In this document: positions 25,085-25,483 of the stretch, piece by piece
How the letters are laid out: every line of letters begins with the position of its first letter
Position numbering within the stretch: the stretch's first letter is position 1
Assembly: GCA_945866505.1 (NCBI GenBank)
Contig: CAMBHH010000020.1
Coordinates: 1 to 25,483, forward strand
DNA: 25,483 bases
Source: Flavobacterium psychrophilum
GTDB lineage: Bacteria > Bacteroidota > Bacteroidia > Flavobacteriales > Flavobacteriaceae
Direction of reading: 5' to 3'
Made by a program: the position numbers and the translations under genes
The notes under the pieces: model-generated
Database searches by the model: none
Told to the model about the DNA's origin: nothing
Seen by the model: only the letters and a program-made list of their open reading frames with translations

Positions 25085-25131
25085 CGGGGTGTAGCGTAGC
25101 TCGGTTATCGCGTCCCGATTGGAAATCGGGA
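25085..25131 (+). pseudogene. tRNA-Pro 5' half joined to a foreign anticodon arm (GGA)
   Basis: The first 28 nt (25085-25112) are identical to the first 28 nt of the intact tRNA-Pro at 25191. Then comes TCCCGATT-GGA-AATCGGGA (25113-25131), a 6-bp or longer arm with loop TTGGAAA (would-be anticodon GGA, Ser). No T-arm and no 3' acceptor strand follow; the sequence becomes AT-rich. It cannot make a normal tRNA. Confidence 0.7.
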
Positions 25132-25190
25132 AGACCTCATAAGGTTCTTATTATATTGAAATTAAAACAAATATTTTTAAATAAAATATT

Positions 25191-25265
25191 CGGGGTGTAG
25201 CGTAGCTCGGTTATCGCGCCTGCTTTGGGAGCAGGAGGCCGCAGGTTCGAATCCTGCCACCCCGA
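25191..25265 (+). tRNA. tRNA-Pro (anticodon UGG)
   Basis: 75 nt. Acceptor CGGGGTG pairs with CACCCCG; discriminator A. Anticodon stem CCTGC/GCAGG with loop TTTGGGA, TGG at 25226-25228. T-arm GCAGGTTCGAATCCTGC. CCA not encoded. Confidence 0.95.
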
Positions 25266-25294
25266 CAAAACTTCCCATAAAGTTTTAAAACAAT

Positions 25295-25483
25295 TGAAGG
25301 AATAGCTCAGCTGGATAGAGCATCCCGATTTTTAATCGGGACGGTATCGAAAGTTGAATTTAGTAATAAAGATTATTGGACGCATAGCTCAGCTGGATAG
25401 AGCATCCCGATTTTTAATCGGGACGGTATCGAAAGTTGAATTTAGTAATAAAGATTATTGGACGCATAGCTCAGCTGGATAGA
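25295..25483 (+). repeat. 82-bp tandem repeat of tRNA-like 5' halves (anticodon UUU)
   Basis: Two complete identical 82-bp units (25302-25383 and 25384-25465) and the first 18 nt of a third, cut by the window end. Each starts with a tRNA D-arm (TAGCTCAGCTGGATAGAGC), continues with TCCCGATT-TTT-AATCGGGA (loop TTTTTAA, would-be Lys anticodon), then an AT-rich spacer (CGGTATCGAAAGTTGAATTT and on). The second and third units are preceded by GGACGC, a plausible acceptor 5' strand; the first by GAAGGA. No T-arm or 3' acceptor strand is found. Confidence 0.8.

Noticed and set aside
24982..25200. 72-codon ORF across the tRNA genes
   Set aside because: It is tRNA-Ser sequence and the tRNA-like half gene read as codons.
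25302..25483. CRISPR array
   Set aside because: The 82-bp units are contiguous and identical with no variable spacers, and have tRNA-arm features; no cas genes are present.

Overview
The window looks like a chromosomal segment of a Flavobacterium-type Bacteroidota. Base composition is AT-rich. Several promoters fit the Bacteroidota pattern TTTG-N19/21-TAnnTTTG, and starts lack strong Shine-Dalgarno sequences. The core genes also fit: a TauE/SafE protein of the cbb3-oxidase type next to hemN, a DUF349 repeat protein, a RimB-RimK fusion, ClpC, GyrA with Thr at the position aligned to E. coli Ser83, a TPR protein, an NlpC/P60 peptidase and a thiolase.

Layout: 1-6.3 kb is core (TauE/SafE, hemN, DUF349 protein, a Tat/lipoprotein-type amine oxidase). 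About 6.5-12.2 kb is accessory. It holds a HigB/HigA toxin-antitoxin pair, a frameshifted membrane-protein gene, many small genes of unknown function, a tyrosine recombinase gene broken by one in-frame amber codon, and a palindrome-rich regulatory region in front of an HU-family gene. Three long imperfect palindromic sites (about 6957-7088, 7881-8019, 8624-8765) all begin CTAACGT and fit closely around single genes or operons, like the attC sites of an integron cassette array. 12.6-14.1 kb holds a DUF421 gene surrounded by MITE/REP-like elements. 14.1-24.7 kb is core again. 24.9 kb to the end is a tRNA cluster: good tRNA-Ser(GCU) and tRNA-Pro(UGG) genes, then tRNA-like half genes, including an exact 82-bp tandem repeat that runs off the end of the window.

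How the parts may work together: in the accessory block, passenger genes (toxin-antitoxin, small membrane and soluble proteins) sit between folded repeat sites, and a tyrosine recombinase that could mobilise them lies next door but is now interrupted. This is an integron-like arrangement seen directly in the layout. The functional link between recombinase and sites is inference. The second unexplained structure is the tRNA-like array, where one anticodon-arm sequence (TCCCGATT-nnn-AATCGGGA) is joined to different tRNA 5' halves with different central triplets.
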